From Arthrobacter sp. AQ5-06 (GTDB lineage Bacteria > Actinomycetota > Actinomycetes > Actinomycetales > Micrococcaceae): a stretch of 64,000 nucleotides of DNA. The notes under the pieces were generated by a model, which was not told where the DNA came from, ran no database searches, and worked only from the letters and a program-made list of their open reading frames with translations. A program made the position numbers and the translations under genes. The stretch spans positions 124,001 through 188,000 of the forward strand of contig NZ_QMKP01000003.1 of assembly GCF_003287955.1 (NCBI RefSeq), read 5' to 3'. Shown here piece after piece: positions 29,246-40,863 of this stretch; the first letter of the stretch is position 1, and each line of letters opens with the position of its first letter.

Positions 29246-30657
29246 ACCCCCACACCCAGACCAACTCCGCAGCTGCCACGGCAGCCCCCACCGAACTGGT
29301 GCTCGACGTCGGTCCGGTGGCCCACGGCGGCCACTGCGTGGCCCGCCATGAGGGCAGGGTGATCTTTGTCCGGCACGGCATCCCCGGTGAAAAAGTACGC
29401 GCCCGCCTCACCGACGCGGGGGAGTCAGCCAAGTTCTGGCGCGCCGACGTCGTCGAGGTGCTGGACGCCTCCCCGGACCGTGTGGAGCACCTCTGGCGTC
29501 CGGCGGATTCCCTCCGCGCCTGGGCCCACGGGCATCCGCCGGTGGGCGGAGCCGAATTCGGCCACATCTCGCTGGGCCGCCAGCGCGCGCTCAAGTCGGC
29601 TGTACTGGCCGAACAGCTTCAGCGGCTCGCCGCCGTCGAACGCCTGCCCGGAGGGCTGGACCTCGGAAACCTCGTTGAGGCCGTGGATGCGAGCGGGGCG
29701 GATTCCGGCCAGGGGACGGATTCAAAGTACGACGCCGGCACTGGCCTTGGGTGGCGGACGCGCGCCAGTTTCTCGGTGACGCCGGGCGGAAAACTGGGCA
29801 TGCACGCGCACCGTTCTGACCACATTATTCCTGTCCGGGAAATGCCGCTCGCAACGGAGCGCATCAACCGGCTGCGCTTGTGGGACATCGACCTGTCAGG
29901 CATCGAACGCGTGGAGGTGGCGGCGCCGTCGAACGGTTCACGCCCACTGGTGCTGCTGGCTCCTGCTCCCCGCACCAAGCCCAAGCGGCTCAGTGCCATC
30001 GCAGCCCAGCTTCCGGACGACGTTTCCGTGGCTACTTTCGACCCCCTGACCGGTGAAGTTGCGCAGCTGCGGGGTAGGACCTGGGTCCAGGAGTCGGCAG
30101 CCGGCCACGACTACCGGGTCACCGGCGCCGGTTTCTGGCAGATCCACCGCGACGCGCCCGGGACGCTTGTGGGGGCCGTCACAGAATTCCTCCACGCTGG
30201 CGGGTTTCTGGCGCCGGGTTCCGTGGTGGCCGACCTCTACGCCGGCTCCGGGCTGTTCACGGCTCCGCTGGCTGACGCGGTGGGGGAGACCGGGTCCGTT
30301 CTCTCCGTAGAAGGTGCGCCGGGAACCAGCCGCGACGCCCGCAAGAACCTGCATGGTGCGCCGCAGGTGGAGATCGAGCACGGCCGGGTGGAACGTGTCC
30401 TCCGCCAGAAGCCGCGGAATTTCGACGCCATCGTGCTGGATCCGCCCCGGGCGGGCGCCGGGAAGCCCGTGGTCAGCCAGCTGATCGCCGCCGGGCCCCG
30501 GGCCATCGCCTACGTGTCCTGTGATCCGGCATCGTTTGCCCGGGACGTGGGGTACTTCCAGCAGGCAGGCTGGTCCCTGGCGGGCCTGCGGGCCTTTGAT
30601 CTCTATCCGCACACCCACCATCTGGAGACGGTGGCGTTACTGACGCCGGGTCGGTGA
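29242..30657 (+). CDS. class I RNA m5U methyltransferase with TRAM domain (TrmA/RlmC/RlmD family)
   Basis: SAM-dependent methyltransferase of 471 aa that should make 5-methyluridine in rRNA or tRNA. The N-terminal TRAM domain spans about 15-75 (VLDVGPVAHGGHCVARHEG, VIFVRHGIPGEKV). A central RNA-binding region follows. The catalytic domain has the SAM motif VVADLYAGSGLFTAPLA, DAIVLDPPRAGAG and the nucleophile Cys in YVSCDPASFARD. The Fe-S-binding cysteines of E. coli RlmD are absent. ATG 29242 overlaps the transporter stop (ATGA), a better choice than the ATG at 29194. The same adjacency occurs in M. tuberculosis. Confidence 0.9.
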   Translation: MNPHTQTNSAAATAAPTELVLDVGPVAHGGHCVARHEGRVIFVRHGIPGEKVRARLTDAGESAKFWRADVVEVLDASPDRVEHLWRPADSLRAWAHGHPPVGGAEFGHISLGRQRALKSAVLAEQLQRLAAVERLPGGLDLGNLVEAVDASGADSGQGTDSKYDAGTGLGWRTRASFSVTPGGKLGMHAHRSDHIIPVREMPLATERINRLRLWDIDLSGIERVEVAAPSNGSRPLVLLAPAPRTKPKRLSAIAAQLPDDVSVATFDPLTGEVAQLRGRTWVQESAAGHDYRVTGAGFWQIHRDAPGTLVGAVTEFLHAGGFLAPGSVVADLYAGSGLFTAPLADAVGETGSVLSVEGAPGTSRDARKNLHGAPQVEIEHGRVERVLRQKPRNFDAIVLDPPRAGAGKPVVSQLIAAGPRAIAYVSCDPASFARDVGYFQQAGWSLAGLRAFDLYPHTHHLETVALLTPGR

Positions 30658-30738
30658 TGCTACTAGGATGGCGGTAGTAATCCCCCGTCGCGCCCCGTAT
30701 TCACGGCTGACCTCCTGCAACTTTGTGGCCAGCACTAA

Positions 30739-30752
30739 TTAGGCCTGCCTAA
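30739..30752. promoter_or_regulatory. palindrome in the acnA leader region
   Basis: TTAGGC-CT-GCCTAA, a perfect inverted repeat 57 bases before the acnA ATG. It resembles half-sites of iron-box operators but the arms are 5 bases closer than in a DtxR/IdeR site. Confidence 0.4.
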
Positions 30753-30808
30753 CTAGAAAGCGGTCTACCGCGCGACAAAGATGAAACTGTTGCGAGAGGA
30801 GTCCTGCG

Positions 30809-33619
<2,811 letters not shown>

Positions 33620-33648
33620 CCGGAATCTGAACCCACGCAGTACTCTTT

Positions 33649-33685
33649 CGAAGCCCCGGCCGGTCACCGACCAGCCGGGGCTTCG
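33649..33685 (+). terminator. rho-independent terminator after acnA
   Basis: 12-bp perfect stem (CGAAGCCCCGGC and complement) with a 13-base loop that itself can pair GGTC/GACC, followed by a T-rich stretch. Confidence 0.8.
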
Positions 33686-33748
33686 GCTTTGCATTTTCCG
33701 CGAGGCGTTAGAGTTAACAGGCACGTCTACCACCCGAAGGAGGGGTCA

Positions 33749-35722
33749 TTGGGAATCTTGGACACCATCCGGAATCCGCAGGACCTGAACCAGCTGTCTC
33801 AAGAGCAGCTCGAAGAGTTGGCCGCTGAGGTCAGGAGTTTCCTGATCACCAACGTCTCCCAGACAGGTGGACACCTCGGCCCCAACCTCGGCGTTGTGGA
33901 ACTGACCCTTGCCGTGCACCGCATCTTCGATTCGCCCCGGGACAGCATCGTGTTCGACACGGGCCATCAGTCCTATGTGCACAAGCTCCTCACCGGCCGC
34001 CAGGACTTCAGTACCCTGCGCCAGCAGGGCGGCATGTCCGGCTACCCGTCCCGCGCCGAGTCCGAGCATGACATTGTGGAAAGCTCGCATGCTTCCTCTT
34101 CCCTCTCCTGGGCGGACGGCATATCCCGCGCCAGGCAGCTCACCGGCGAGTCGGAGCGCTACACCGTCGCCGTCGTCGGAGACGGTGCGCTGACCGGCGG
34201 CATGGCCTGGGAAGCCATCAACAACATTGCGGCGGACAAGCGCCGCCGCGTGGTGATCGTCGTCAACGACAACGGTCGCTCCTATGCCCCCACTGTGGGC
34301 GGCTTTGCGGACTACCTTGCCTCACTGCGCCCCACCATCGACTCGTTCCGCGCCGCCCCTGCCTATGAGGGCACGCTGGACTGGTGGAAGAAGAAGCTCC
34401 AGAACGGCGGCCCCGTAGGCCAGTTCACCTACAAGAGCCTGCATGCCATGAAAAAGGGCATCAAGGACTGGTGGGCGCCGCAGGGCATGTTCGAAGACCT
34501 CGGCATGAAGTACATCGGCCCGGTTGACGGCCACAACCTGCAGGCCATGGAGCACGCACTGTCCACGGCCAGGAACTACGCCGGCCCGGTGATTGTCCAC
34601 GCCATGACCGAAAAGGGCCACGGCTACGCCCCGGCCCGGGCCCACGAAGCGGACCAGTTCCACGCCGTCGGCATTATCGATCCGGAGACGGGTGAACCGA
34701 CGGGAGTCTCCGGGGCACAGTCCTGGACGTCTGTTTTTGCTGACGAGATCGCGACGATCGCCGATGAACGCCCCGACATTGTAGGCATCACCGGGGCCAT
34801 GCTCATTCCCGTGGGCCTGCACAAGTTCGCGGCCAAGCACCCGGACCGGGTGTTCGACGTCGGCATCGCCGAGCAACATGCGCTCACGTCCGCTGCCGGA
34901 ATGGCTTTCGCTGGGCTCCACCCCGTGGTGGCCGTGTATGCCACCTTCCTGAACCGTGCCTTTGACCAGCTCCTGATGGACGTGGCATTGCACAAAGCCG
35001 GCGTCACCATCGTCCTGGACCGTGCCGGCGTCACCGGACCGGACGGGGCCAGCCATCATGGCATGTGGGACATGGCAATGGTCCAGATCGTTCCCGGACT
35101 CCACCTTGCCGCGCCGCGTGACGCCGCCCGGCTGCGGGAAGAGCTGCGCGAGGCCGTGGCCATCAATGACGCCCCCACTGTGGTGCGCTTCTCCAAGGGC
35201 ACCGTGGGCGCCGAAGTGGAGGCCATCGAACGGCTGAGCGACGGTGTTGACGTGCTGGCCCGCCGGCCGGCAGGGTCCACCGAAAACGACGTCCTGATTG
35301 TCAGCGTCGGAGCCATGTCCGAACTGGCACTCGACGTGTCCAACCGCCTGGGCGCCCAAGGCATCAGCACCACCGTGGTGGACCCCCGCTGGGTGCTGCC
35401 CGTGCGGCGTTCCATCATTGCGCTGGCCTCCCACCACCGGCTGGTCATCTGCATCGAGGACGGTGTCAGGGCAGGCGGAGTCGGATCGCGGATCCGGCAG
35501 GAAATGCGCGCGGCCGGGGTGGACACGGCCCTGAACGAAGTGGGGCTCCCGGCGGAGTTCCTGGACCACGGCACGCGCAGCCAGGTGCTGGAGCGCGTCG
35601 GGCTGACGGCCCAGCAGATCACGCACGACGTCGTTGCCCAGGTTCTGGGGACAAAGGTTCCGTTCGCGCGTCCACTGCCCGGCCAGGAGCACCCCACCAC
35701 CGGCAGCCTTCCGATTCTGTGA
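33749..35722 (+). CDS. dxs: 1-deoxy-D-xylulose-5-phosphate synthase
   Basis: Thiamine-diphosphate enzyme of 657 aa that condenses pyruvate and glyceraldehyde 3-phosphate, the first step of the MEP isoprenoid pathway. The ThDP motif is [18 protein letters not shown], the His-rich substrate pocket lies in [13 protein letters not shown], and the catalytic Glu in [17 protein letters not shown]. The C-terminal transketolase domain ends with [13 protein letters not shown]. The start is TTG 33749: AAGGAGG lies 5 bases upstream and the protein then begins [17 protein letters not shown] as in other actinobacteria; the upstream ATG 33689 lies in the intergenic region. Its stop overlaps the DUF402 start (GTGA). 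Confidence 0.96.
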   Translation: MGILDTIRNPQDLNQLSQEQLEELAAEVRSFLITNVSQTGGHLGPNLGVVELTLAVHRIFDSPRDSIVFDTGHQSYVHKLLTGRQDFSTLRQQGGMSGYPSRAESEHDIVESSHASSSLSWADGISRARQLTGESERYTVAVVGDGALTGGMAWEAINNIAADKRRRVVIVVNDNGRSYAPTVGGFADYLASLRPTIDSFRAAPAYEGTLDWWKKKLQNGGPVGQFTYKSLHAMKKGIKDWWAPQGMFEDLGMKYIGPVDGHNLQAMEHALSTARNYAGPVIVHAMTEKGHGYAPARAHEADQFHAVGIIDPETGEPTGVSGAQSWTSVFADEIATIADERPDIVGITGAMLIPVGLHKFAAKHPDRVFDVGIAEQHALTSAAGMAFAGLHPVVAVYATFLNRAFDQLLMDVALHKAGVTIVLDRAGVTGPDGASHHGMWDMAMVQIVPGLHLAAPRDAARLREELREAVAINDAPTVVRFSKGTVGAEVEAIERLSDGVDVLARRPAGSTENDVLIVSVGAMSELALDVSNRLGAQGISTTVVDPRWVLPVRRSIIALASHHRLVICIEDGVRAGGVGSRIRQEMRAAGVDTALNEVGLPAEFLDHGTRSQVLERVGLTAQQITHDVVAQVLGTKVPFARPLPGQEHPTTGSLPIL

Positions 35723-36336
35723 GGGAAGAAGACGCGCTGAAGTATCCGGCCGCCGTCGGGGGTTCAACCCCGGCGCGGCTTACCACCACCACCCGCGTTC
35801 CCGCGGGACTGCAGCCAGGCCAGCTGGTGGTGGCAAGGAACCGGAAATGGAACGGAAAAGCCCACTGGGTGGTCCCGGGGCGTTATCTGGGCGAGGACCG
35901 GCACGGCTGGTGGATCTTCCAGGGAACCAATGAATTCTGTTCGCGCCCGGGCGCTGCCTTTTACACAGCGTCTGACGCCGTGCTGCTGGTGCCGCGGTCC
36001 GGAGACTGGGTTGCCACGTTCTATGACGACGCCCACCCCAGCGGGGTCAGGGTCTACGTTGACCTCGCCGTCGCCCACGAGTGGACTGACATCCGGCCGG
36101 CGGTCACCGAGTTCCATGTGATCGACATGGACCTGGACGTGATCCGCATGGCCGGCAGGGGCGTCTTCATCGATGACCAGGACGAGTTCGCCGAGCACCG
36201 TATCGCCATGAATTACCCGGACCGGCTGGTGGATGACATCCAGGCCGCCGCGGATGAGCTTTATCAGGCCGTCAAGGCACAGCACGCACCATTCGACGGA
36301 ACAGACGTCGAATGGTTCACGAAGGGACGGTCATGA
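35719..36336 (+). CDS. DUF402 domain protein
   Basis: Protein of 205 aa. The DUF402 beta-barrel with metal-binding acidic residues spans roughly 55-190: [20 protein letters not shown], then [29 protein letters not shown] and a C-terminal helical [14 protein letters not shown]. Known relatives include nucleoside di/tri-phosphatases (S. aureus Ntdp) and RNA-associated FomD-like proteins, so a phosphate ester hydrolase role is plausible. The GTG start overlaps the dxs stop (GTGA) and the stop overlaps the next gene (ATGA), so it is translationally coupled on both sides. Confidence 0.82.
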   Translation: MREEDALKYPAAVGGSTPARLTTTTRVPAGLQPGQLVVARNRKWNGKAHWVVPGRYLGEDRHGWWIFQGTNEFCSRPGAAFYTASDAVLLVPRSGDWVATFYDDAHPSGVRVYVDLAVAHEWTDIRPAVTEFHVIDMDLDVIRMAGRGVFIDDQDEFAEHRIAMNYPDRLVDDIQAAADELYQAVKAQHAPFDGTDVEWFTKGRS

Positions 36337-36893
36337 GCGGAATCATCAGGGTCTACAAACGGGACGACGAAGGAGTACTGCACTTCCGGGAAGGCTGGTT
36401 CGACGAGGACTACAGCCAGTTTGTGATGAACTACGGCGTAGTTGGCCACCAGAGCAAAACCGAAGAGACCGATGTGGCTGATGCCGCTGCGGTGGAGGGC
36501 CTGATGGATGCCTTTGCCGTGCAGTGCGCAGAGGACGGGTTCGCCGAAATCCCCGACGAGGACCAGTTCTGGGTGGTGGCGCAGTTCGCCCTCAAGACCA
36601 AGGAGGGCACCGACCGTGACCGCTTCCTTGAGGAAAAAGCGAAAGACGCCCTCATCAGCCATCTGGCCTGGCGTGGTCTGGGAACTGTGGAACGCTCGGA
36701 GTTCAGCGACTACAAACTGAACTTCTTCTGCCTCTGCCCCGAAGTGAACAAAGCGGTCAACGCCATCAAGGTCTGCAGCCGCGGAGAGGACCTGGACTTC
36801 ACCAAGCTGAGCATCGGCGCCGCGCCCTTCAGCGAACCGGACAACTTCAAGCTCAAGCACTCCGCGAAGCCTGCCAACACCTTCAGCCTCTAG
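36333..36893 (+). CDS. unrecognised conserved-looking cytoplasmic protein
   Basis: I do not recognise this 186-aa protein. It is acidic, has no signal or membrane segment, and contains four Cys (VQCAED, CLCP, KVCSRG). The first 45 residues (IIRVYKRDDEGVLHFREGWF, then MNYGVVGHQSKTEET) are faintly reminiscent of the start of a WGR domain, but this is only a visual resemblance. ATG 36333 overlaps the DUF402 stop (ATGA) and is preferred over ATG 36312. The coding GC pattern is normal. It is 8 bases from the aldo/keto reductase gene, so it belongs to the dxs-DUF402-AKR-nucleoside hydrolase run. Confidence 0.75.
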   Translation: MSGIIRVYKRDDEGVLHFREGWFDEDYSQFVMNYGVVGHQSKTEETDVADAAAVEGLMDAFAVQCAEDGFAEIPDEDQFWVVAQFALKTKEGTDRDRFLEEKAKDALISHLAWRGLGTVERSEFSDYKLNFFCLCPEVNKAVNAIKVCSRGEDLDFTKLSIGAAPFSEPDNFKLKHSAKPANTFSL

Positions 36894-36901
36894 GGAAATC
36901 C

Positions 36902-37879
36902 ATGCCTGACTACCGACGCCTGGGAAAATCCGGGCTGACCGTCTCCGTGGTGGGGCTCGGCTGCAACAACCTGGGCCGCGCCAAGACGGTGACAGAGTCG
37001 CAGGCGGGGACTGACGCCGTCGTACATGCTGCCCTCGACGCCGGCGTGACGCTCTTCGACGTCGCCGACAACTACGGGCGGGAGCCCGGACTCAGCGAGA
37101 CGATGCTGGGCAAGGCCCTGGCCGGCAAGCGGGATGATGCGGTGGTAGCCACCAAGTTCGGGATGGACGTCCGGGGTGCCAATGGCAACGACTTTGGAGC
37201 CCGGGGGTCCCGTCGCTACATTGTCCGTGCGGTGGAGGCCTCGCTGCGGCGGCTGGGCACGGACTGGATCGACCTTTACCAGTTCCACACTCCCGACCCA
37301 ATGACTCCCATCGAGGAGACGTTGGGCGCCCTCGATGACCTGGTTACCAGCGGCAAGGTCCGCTACATCGGACACTCAAACCGTGCCGGCTGGCAGATTG
37401 CCGAGGCGGAATTTGTGGCCAGGGCTGCCGGCGGGACGCGTTTCATCTCCACGCAAAACCATTACAACCTCCTGGACCGGCGGGCCGAACTGGAAGTCAC
37501 CCCCGCGGCAGAAGCATACGGTCTTGGCGTCCTGCCCTATTTCCCGCTGGCCAACGGCCTGCTGACGGGCAAGTATTCGCCGGGCTCGGCTCCGGCCGGC
37601 TCGAGGCTGAGCCATACACGGACCAACATGGTGCACGACGCCGACTGGGACCAGCTCCAGCGATTCGGTTCCTTCGCTGCAGAACGCGACCTGACCGAGA
37701 TCCAGGTAGCCTTCTCTTGGCTCGCGGCCCAGCCAGCCGTCAGCAGTGTGATCGCCGGAGCCACCAAGCCGGAGCAGATCCGCGAAAATGCGGCCGCTGT
37801 CGCCTGGGTGCCGTCGCCGGCGGAGCTCGCGGAACTGGATGCGATTTTCCCGAAGGTCCCCAAAGCCGCGCTCTTTTAG
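36902..37879 (+). CDS. aldo/keto reductase
   Basis: NADPH-dependent oxidoreductase of 325 aa with the TIM-barrel tetrad: Asp in LFDVADNYG with the catalytic Tyr, Lys in VVATKFG, and His in LYQFHTPDP. The NADPH site at the C-terminus is visible as SSVIAGATKPEQIRENAAA. The beginning MPDYRRLGKSGLTVSVVGLGCNNLG is typical of the YajO/potassium-channel beta-subunit-like branch. The substrate is not predictable. It lies between the unrecognised gene (8 bases) and the nucleoside hydrolase (12 bases) in an apparent operon. Confidence 0.9.
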   Translation: MPDYRRLGKSGLTVSVVGLGCNNLGRAKTVTESQAGTDAVVHAALDAGVTLFDVADNYGREPGLSETMLGKALAGKRDDAVVATKFGMDVRGANGNDFGARGSRRYIVRAVEASLRRLGTDWIDLYQFHTPDPMTPIEETLGALDDLVTSGKVRYIGHSNRAGWQIAEAEFVARAAGGTRFISTQNHYNLLDRRAELEVTPAAEAYGLGVLPYFPLANGLLTGKYSPGSAPAGSRLSHTRTNMVHDADWDQLQRFGSFAAERDLTEIQVAFSWLAAQPAVSSVIAGATKPEQIRENAAAVAWVPSPAELAELDAIFPKVPKAALF

Positions 37880-37891
37880 GAAACTCAGCAG

Positions 37892-38917
37892 ATGACCAAC
37901 CTACTACTGGACGTTGACACCGGGATTGACGACGCCCTGGCGCTGGCCTACCTTGCCTCGTTGCCCGACGTGGAGTTTGTGGCCGTCACGGCGTCGCCCG
38001 GGAACGTGGATGCCCAGCAGGTGGCGGTCAACACCCTGGCGCTGCTGGAGCTGTGCGGCCGGCGCAACGTGGAGGTCGCCGTTGGCGCACTGGTTCCGCT
38101 GAGCATTCCGCTGGTGACAACGCCGGAAACCCATGGTCCCCAAGGGCTGGGGCATGCAGTCCTGCCCGCGCCGTCGGGCACAGTGTCGGCGCGGCACGCC
38201 GCCGACGTCTGGGTGGAGGCTGCCCGCGCCCATCCGGGGGAGCTCACGGCCCTGATCACGGCGCCGCTGACCAATTTCGCCCTGGCCATCCGGCGTGAAC
38301 CGCGGCTGCCCGAGCTGCTGGGCAAGGTAGTGATCATGGGCGGCAGTTTCTACCACCAGGGGAACACCACACCCACGGCAGAGTGGAATACGCATGTTGA
38401 TCCGCATGCGGCCAAGGAAGTTTATGCCGCCTACCGGGGCCTGCCGGCGGACCGGCTGCCCGTTGTCTGTTCCCTGGACACCACGGAGCGGATGGAGATG
38501 CGCCCGGAGCATGTGCAGCGGCTGGCCGCAGCGGCAGGCTGCGCGGTGGAGGAACTCGTGCTGCCGGAACAGGCCGAAGGGCTCAGGAGTACCTCGGATA
38601 ACACTCTGGTGCGGCACCTGTCCGACGCGCTGCGCTTCTACTTTGAATTCCACCGGCACTATGACCAGGGCTACCTGGCGCATGTCCACGACTTTTTTGC
38701 CGCCGGCGTGGCAGCCGGCACGCTGGATTACAGCACCCGCCCGGCCACGGTGGACGTGGAGGTTGATTCCGCCATGCTGATGGGGACCACTGTGGCGGAC
38801 TACCGGAACCTGTGGAACCAGCCGCATAATGCCCGGATCGTTTCTGACAACAACCCGGCGCAGGCCTTCGACGAACTGGTGGCCTCCCTCGGGCGCCTGG
38901 CCCGCAGCGTCGGCTAG
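37892..38917 (+). CDS. inosine-uridine-preferring nucleoside hydrolase family protein
   Basis: Protein of 341 aa that should cleave the N-glycosidic bond of ribonucleosides. The calcium-binding signature DVDTGIDDALALAYLASLP is at the N-terminus, with VTASPGNVDAQQVAVNTLALLEL next. ALITAPLTNFALAIRREP, VIMGGSFYHQGNTTPTAEWN (purine/pyrimidine pocket) and a C-terminal catalytic region follow. It is the last gene of the dxs-to-nucleoside-hydrolase run; a hairpin follows at 38943. An ECF transporter lies 1.1 kb downstream on the same strand, separated only by a dead gene, which suggests uptake and salvage of a nucleoside or base. Confidence 0.9.
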   Translation: MTNLLLDVDTGIDDALALAYLASLPDVEFVAVTASPGNVDAQQVAVNTLALLELCGRRNVEVAVGALVPLSIPLVTTPETHGPQGLGHAVLPAPSGTVSARHAADVWVEAARAHPGELTALITAPLTNFALAIRREPRLPELLGKVVIMGGSFYHQGNTTPTAEWNTHVDPHAAKEVYAAYRGLPADRLPVVCSLDTTERMEMRPEHVQRLAAAAGCAVEELVLPEQAEGLRSTSDNTLVRHLSDALRFYFEFHRHYDQGYLAHVHDFFAAGVAAGTLDYSTRPATVDVEVDSAMLMGTTVADYRNLWNQPHNARIVSDNNPAQAFDELVASLGRLARSVG

Positions 38918-38942
38918 GACCCTGGACGGTGCTACCGCGGGC

Positions 38943-38974
38943 GCGCCCCTACAGGCGTACGCCTATAGGGGCGC
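38943..38974. terminator. bidirectional hairpin after the nucleoside hydrolase gene
   Basis: 16-bp inverted repeat with one mismatch and essentially no loop (arms GCGCCCCTACAGGCGT and its near-complement). It also contains the last codons and stop of the mtr relic. Confidence 0.6.
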
Positions 38975-39667
38975 GTCTTCGGGCACCTCAACGTCCAGGG
39001 CCAGCAAGGCGTTCTCCACCACTTCCGTCAAGGCCGGGTGGATCCAGTACGGGCCGCGCGCGAGCTGGTGGACAACCGGTCACCTCGGCCCCGAAACCAT
39101 GGAACACGGCAGCGACCTCGGCGGCAATGTAGCCGCCGCCAACCACGACCACTCTCTCTGGCGGACCGTCGATGTGCATCATCGTGTCCGAGGTGTGCAC
39201 CTGCGGCAGGCCGATCTCCGGCACATCGGGGAGCACGGCCCGCGAACCCGCGGCCACTACCACCCGGTCCGCGGTGAGCTCCACTCCGGAGTCAGTGGTG
39301 AGCGTCCGGGGGACCGGTGAACCGGACGTGCTCCTGGTACAGGGCCACATTGGCCAGTTCATCGGCCCGATACCGCCGGCCGGACTCTGACATCGTATCG
39401 ATCCGGCCAAAGATCTTGTCCCGCAGTTCATTCCAGCGCATTTTGTCCAGGCTCAGGTCCACACCCAGCCGGGCGGCCTCCCTGGGCGCGGCAGCCAAGG
39501 AAGCCGGGTAGACAAACATCTTCGTGGGGATGCAGCCGACATTCAGGCACGTGCCGCCGAATACGCCGCCGTCGATCATGGCAATTTTCTTGTTGTCCAG
39601 AACGGTGTGATCAGGGAATTGCCGGATCCGGATCCGGTCCGATGACGGCCAGGTCGTAGTGGGGCAT
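38963..39667 (-). pseudogene. mtr: mycothione reductase relic, internally deleted and frameshifted
   Basis: Remains of the FAD/NADPH disulfide reductase that regenerates mycothiol. The start ATG at 39667 with GAAAGG 5 bases upstream still reads MPHYDLAVIG, but the frame is lost before GSGSGNSL, lost again after TPFW, restored to VFGGTCLNVGCIPTK (the redox-active Cys pair) and lost again at an extra base in a C5 run near 39308-39312. The NADPH domain segment RVVVVGGGYIAAEVAAVFHG then jumps, at about 39074, straight to the C-terminal [20 protein letters not shown]. About 220 of the usual ~460 residues are missing. At least three indels plus one large deletion mean this is decay, not a sequencing slip. 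Confidence 0.88.
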
Positions 39668-40010
39668 TTGTGCCTTTCAGAAAGTCACGAGGGCGGGCGG
39701 CGGTTTGCGAGCCTACCTCACGTCGTGCGGGAAGCGGAGGAGAAACTGGAACACCACCTCGTGGAGCGCGCCACAAAGGTGAACACGACACCACGCACCA
39801 GGCAGAAACGGCCGGGGACGGACGGTAGTAGGGAACCTGATGCGGGGCTGCCGCCAAGGACCAGAGCATGGTTTGCGAATTTCCGGACGGTAGACTGGTC
39901 CGCGGACGGGCCGGCGCAGACGCCCCCGGCTGCCGCCGAGGTGACATAGGCAGCGCTCCGCACCGCCCGGGCCATCCGGGCGCCACAGCCTGCATCCCAG
40001 AAGGAACGCC
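39668..40010 (+). other. intergenic region upstream of the ECF transporter operon
   Basis: 343 bases without a credible gene, presumably the promoter and leader of the ECF operon. TAGACT (39891-39896) is the best -10 candidate, 115 bases before the ATG, but lacks a clear -35. A 28-base segment at 39833-39860 resembles the 3' half of a TPP riboswitch core; the matching 5' half is not seen. AGAAGGA precedes the start codon by 5 bases. Confidence 0.35.
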
Positions 40011-40853
40011 ATGTCATCGCCCGCCCTCTCGCTGCCGTCCCCGACGCCGGCCACTGCCCGGAACCGCCGCCTCCTGGAAACCCTCGGAGCGTTGGCTATC
40101 GCCGGCACGTACATCTACCTGGTCCTGAACCAGCCCGAGGACATCGCCGGAGGCCCGGGCAGTGCCTCGGCCCTGATCGCCCTGTCCGGCTTCCTCGTGG
40201 GGGCCGTGCTGCTGATCATCGGGGTCCTGCCCACGCTGCCCGTGTCCACGCTGGTGCTGATTCCGGTGGCACTGGTACTGAACATTGTCCTGGGCCAGTT
40301 CGTGGGCAGCACCTTGGTGCCGTTCTACCTCGACGCCATCGGCACCGTCCTGATCGCCGTCCTGGCCGGACCCGCCGCCGGGGCAGCCACAGGCGCCCTC
40401 AGCAGCATCGTCTGGTCCTTCTTCAACCCCACCGTCCTGCCGTTCGCCGCTGGTGCCGCCCTGATCGGCTGCCTGGCCGGCGTCGCCGCGCGCCACGGCC
40501 TGTTCCGGCGCTTCTACCTGGCGCCGGTGGCGGGGTTCCTGGCCGGCATCATCGGCGGTGTGGTCTCCGCTCCCGTTGCCGCGTTCGTCTTCGGCGGCAC
40601 CTCCGGCCTAGCCACCGGCGCGATCGTCAGCGCCTTCCGTTCCATGGGTGACACCCTCCTGGCAGCCATCACCAAGCAGGCCCTGATCTCGGACCCCATG
40701 GACAAGGCCATCGTCTTCACCTTGGTGGCCGTGCTGGTGTACGCCCTTCCGCGCCGCGTCCGCCTGCAGTTCCCGTTCGTCCTGCGGTACCGCGTGCTCG
40801 CGGGAACATCCGCCAGCCAGCCGATCGGCCAGTCCACCGGCCAGGACTCCTAA
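40011..40853 (+). CDS. ECF transporter substrate-binding (S) component
   Basis: Integral membrane protein of 280 aa with about seven hydrophobic segments, starting at ETLGALAIAGTYIYLVLN. The central PFYLDAIGTVLIAVLAGPAA segment with conserved YLD.IGT is characteristic of one branch of ECF S components. These bind a vitamin, base or similar small compound and dock on the T/A energising module. The specificity cannot be read from sequence alone. The linked nucleoside hydrolase makes a nucleobase/nucleoside-type or pyrimidine (HMP-like) ligand an attractive guess. A polar 25-residue tail rich in Ser/Gln/Gly ends the protein. First gene of an S-T-A operon. Confidence 0.85.
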   Translation: MSSPALSLPSPTPATARNRRLLETLGALAIAGTYIYLVLNQPEDIAGGPGSASALIALSGFLVGAVLLIIGVLPTLPVSTLVLIPVALVLNIVLGQFVGSTLVPFYLDAIGTVLIAVLAGPAAGAATGALSSIVWSFFNPTVLPFAAGAALIGCLAGVAARHGLFRRFYLAPVAGFLAGIIGGVVSAPVAAFVFGGTSGLATGAIVSAFRSMGDTLLAAITKQALISDPMDKAIVFTLVAVLVYALPRRVRLQFPFVLRYRVLAGTSASQPIGQSTGQDS

Positions 40854-40863
40854 CCCACCCCTG

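Noticed and set aside
39833-39860. Segment resembling the GAACCTGAT...AGGGA half of a TPP riboswitch, upstream of the ECF transporter
   Set aside because: The required 5' half (GGGGTGC...CTGAGA) is not found upstream and the core bases diverge; a covariance-model search (Rfam TPP) would decide, and a clear hit would support an HMP/thiamine-type ligand.
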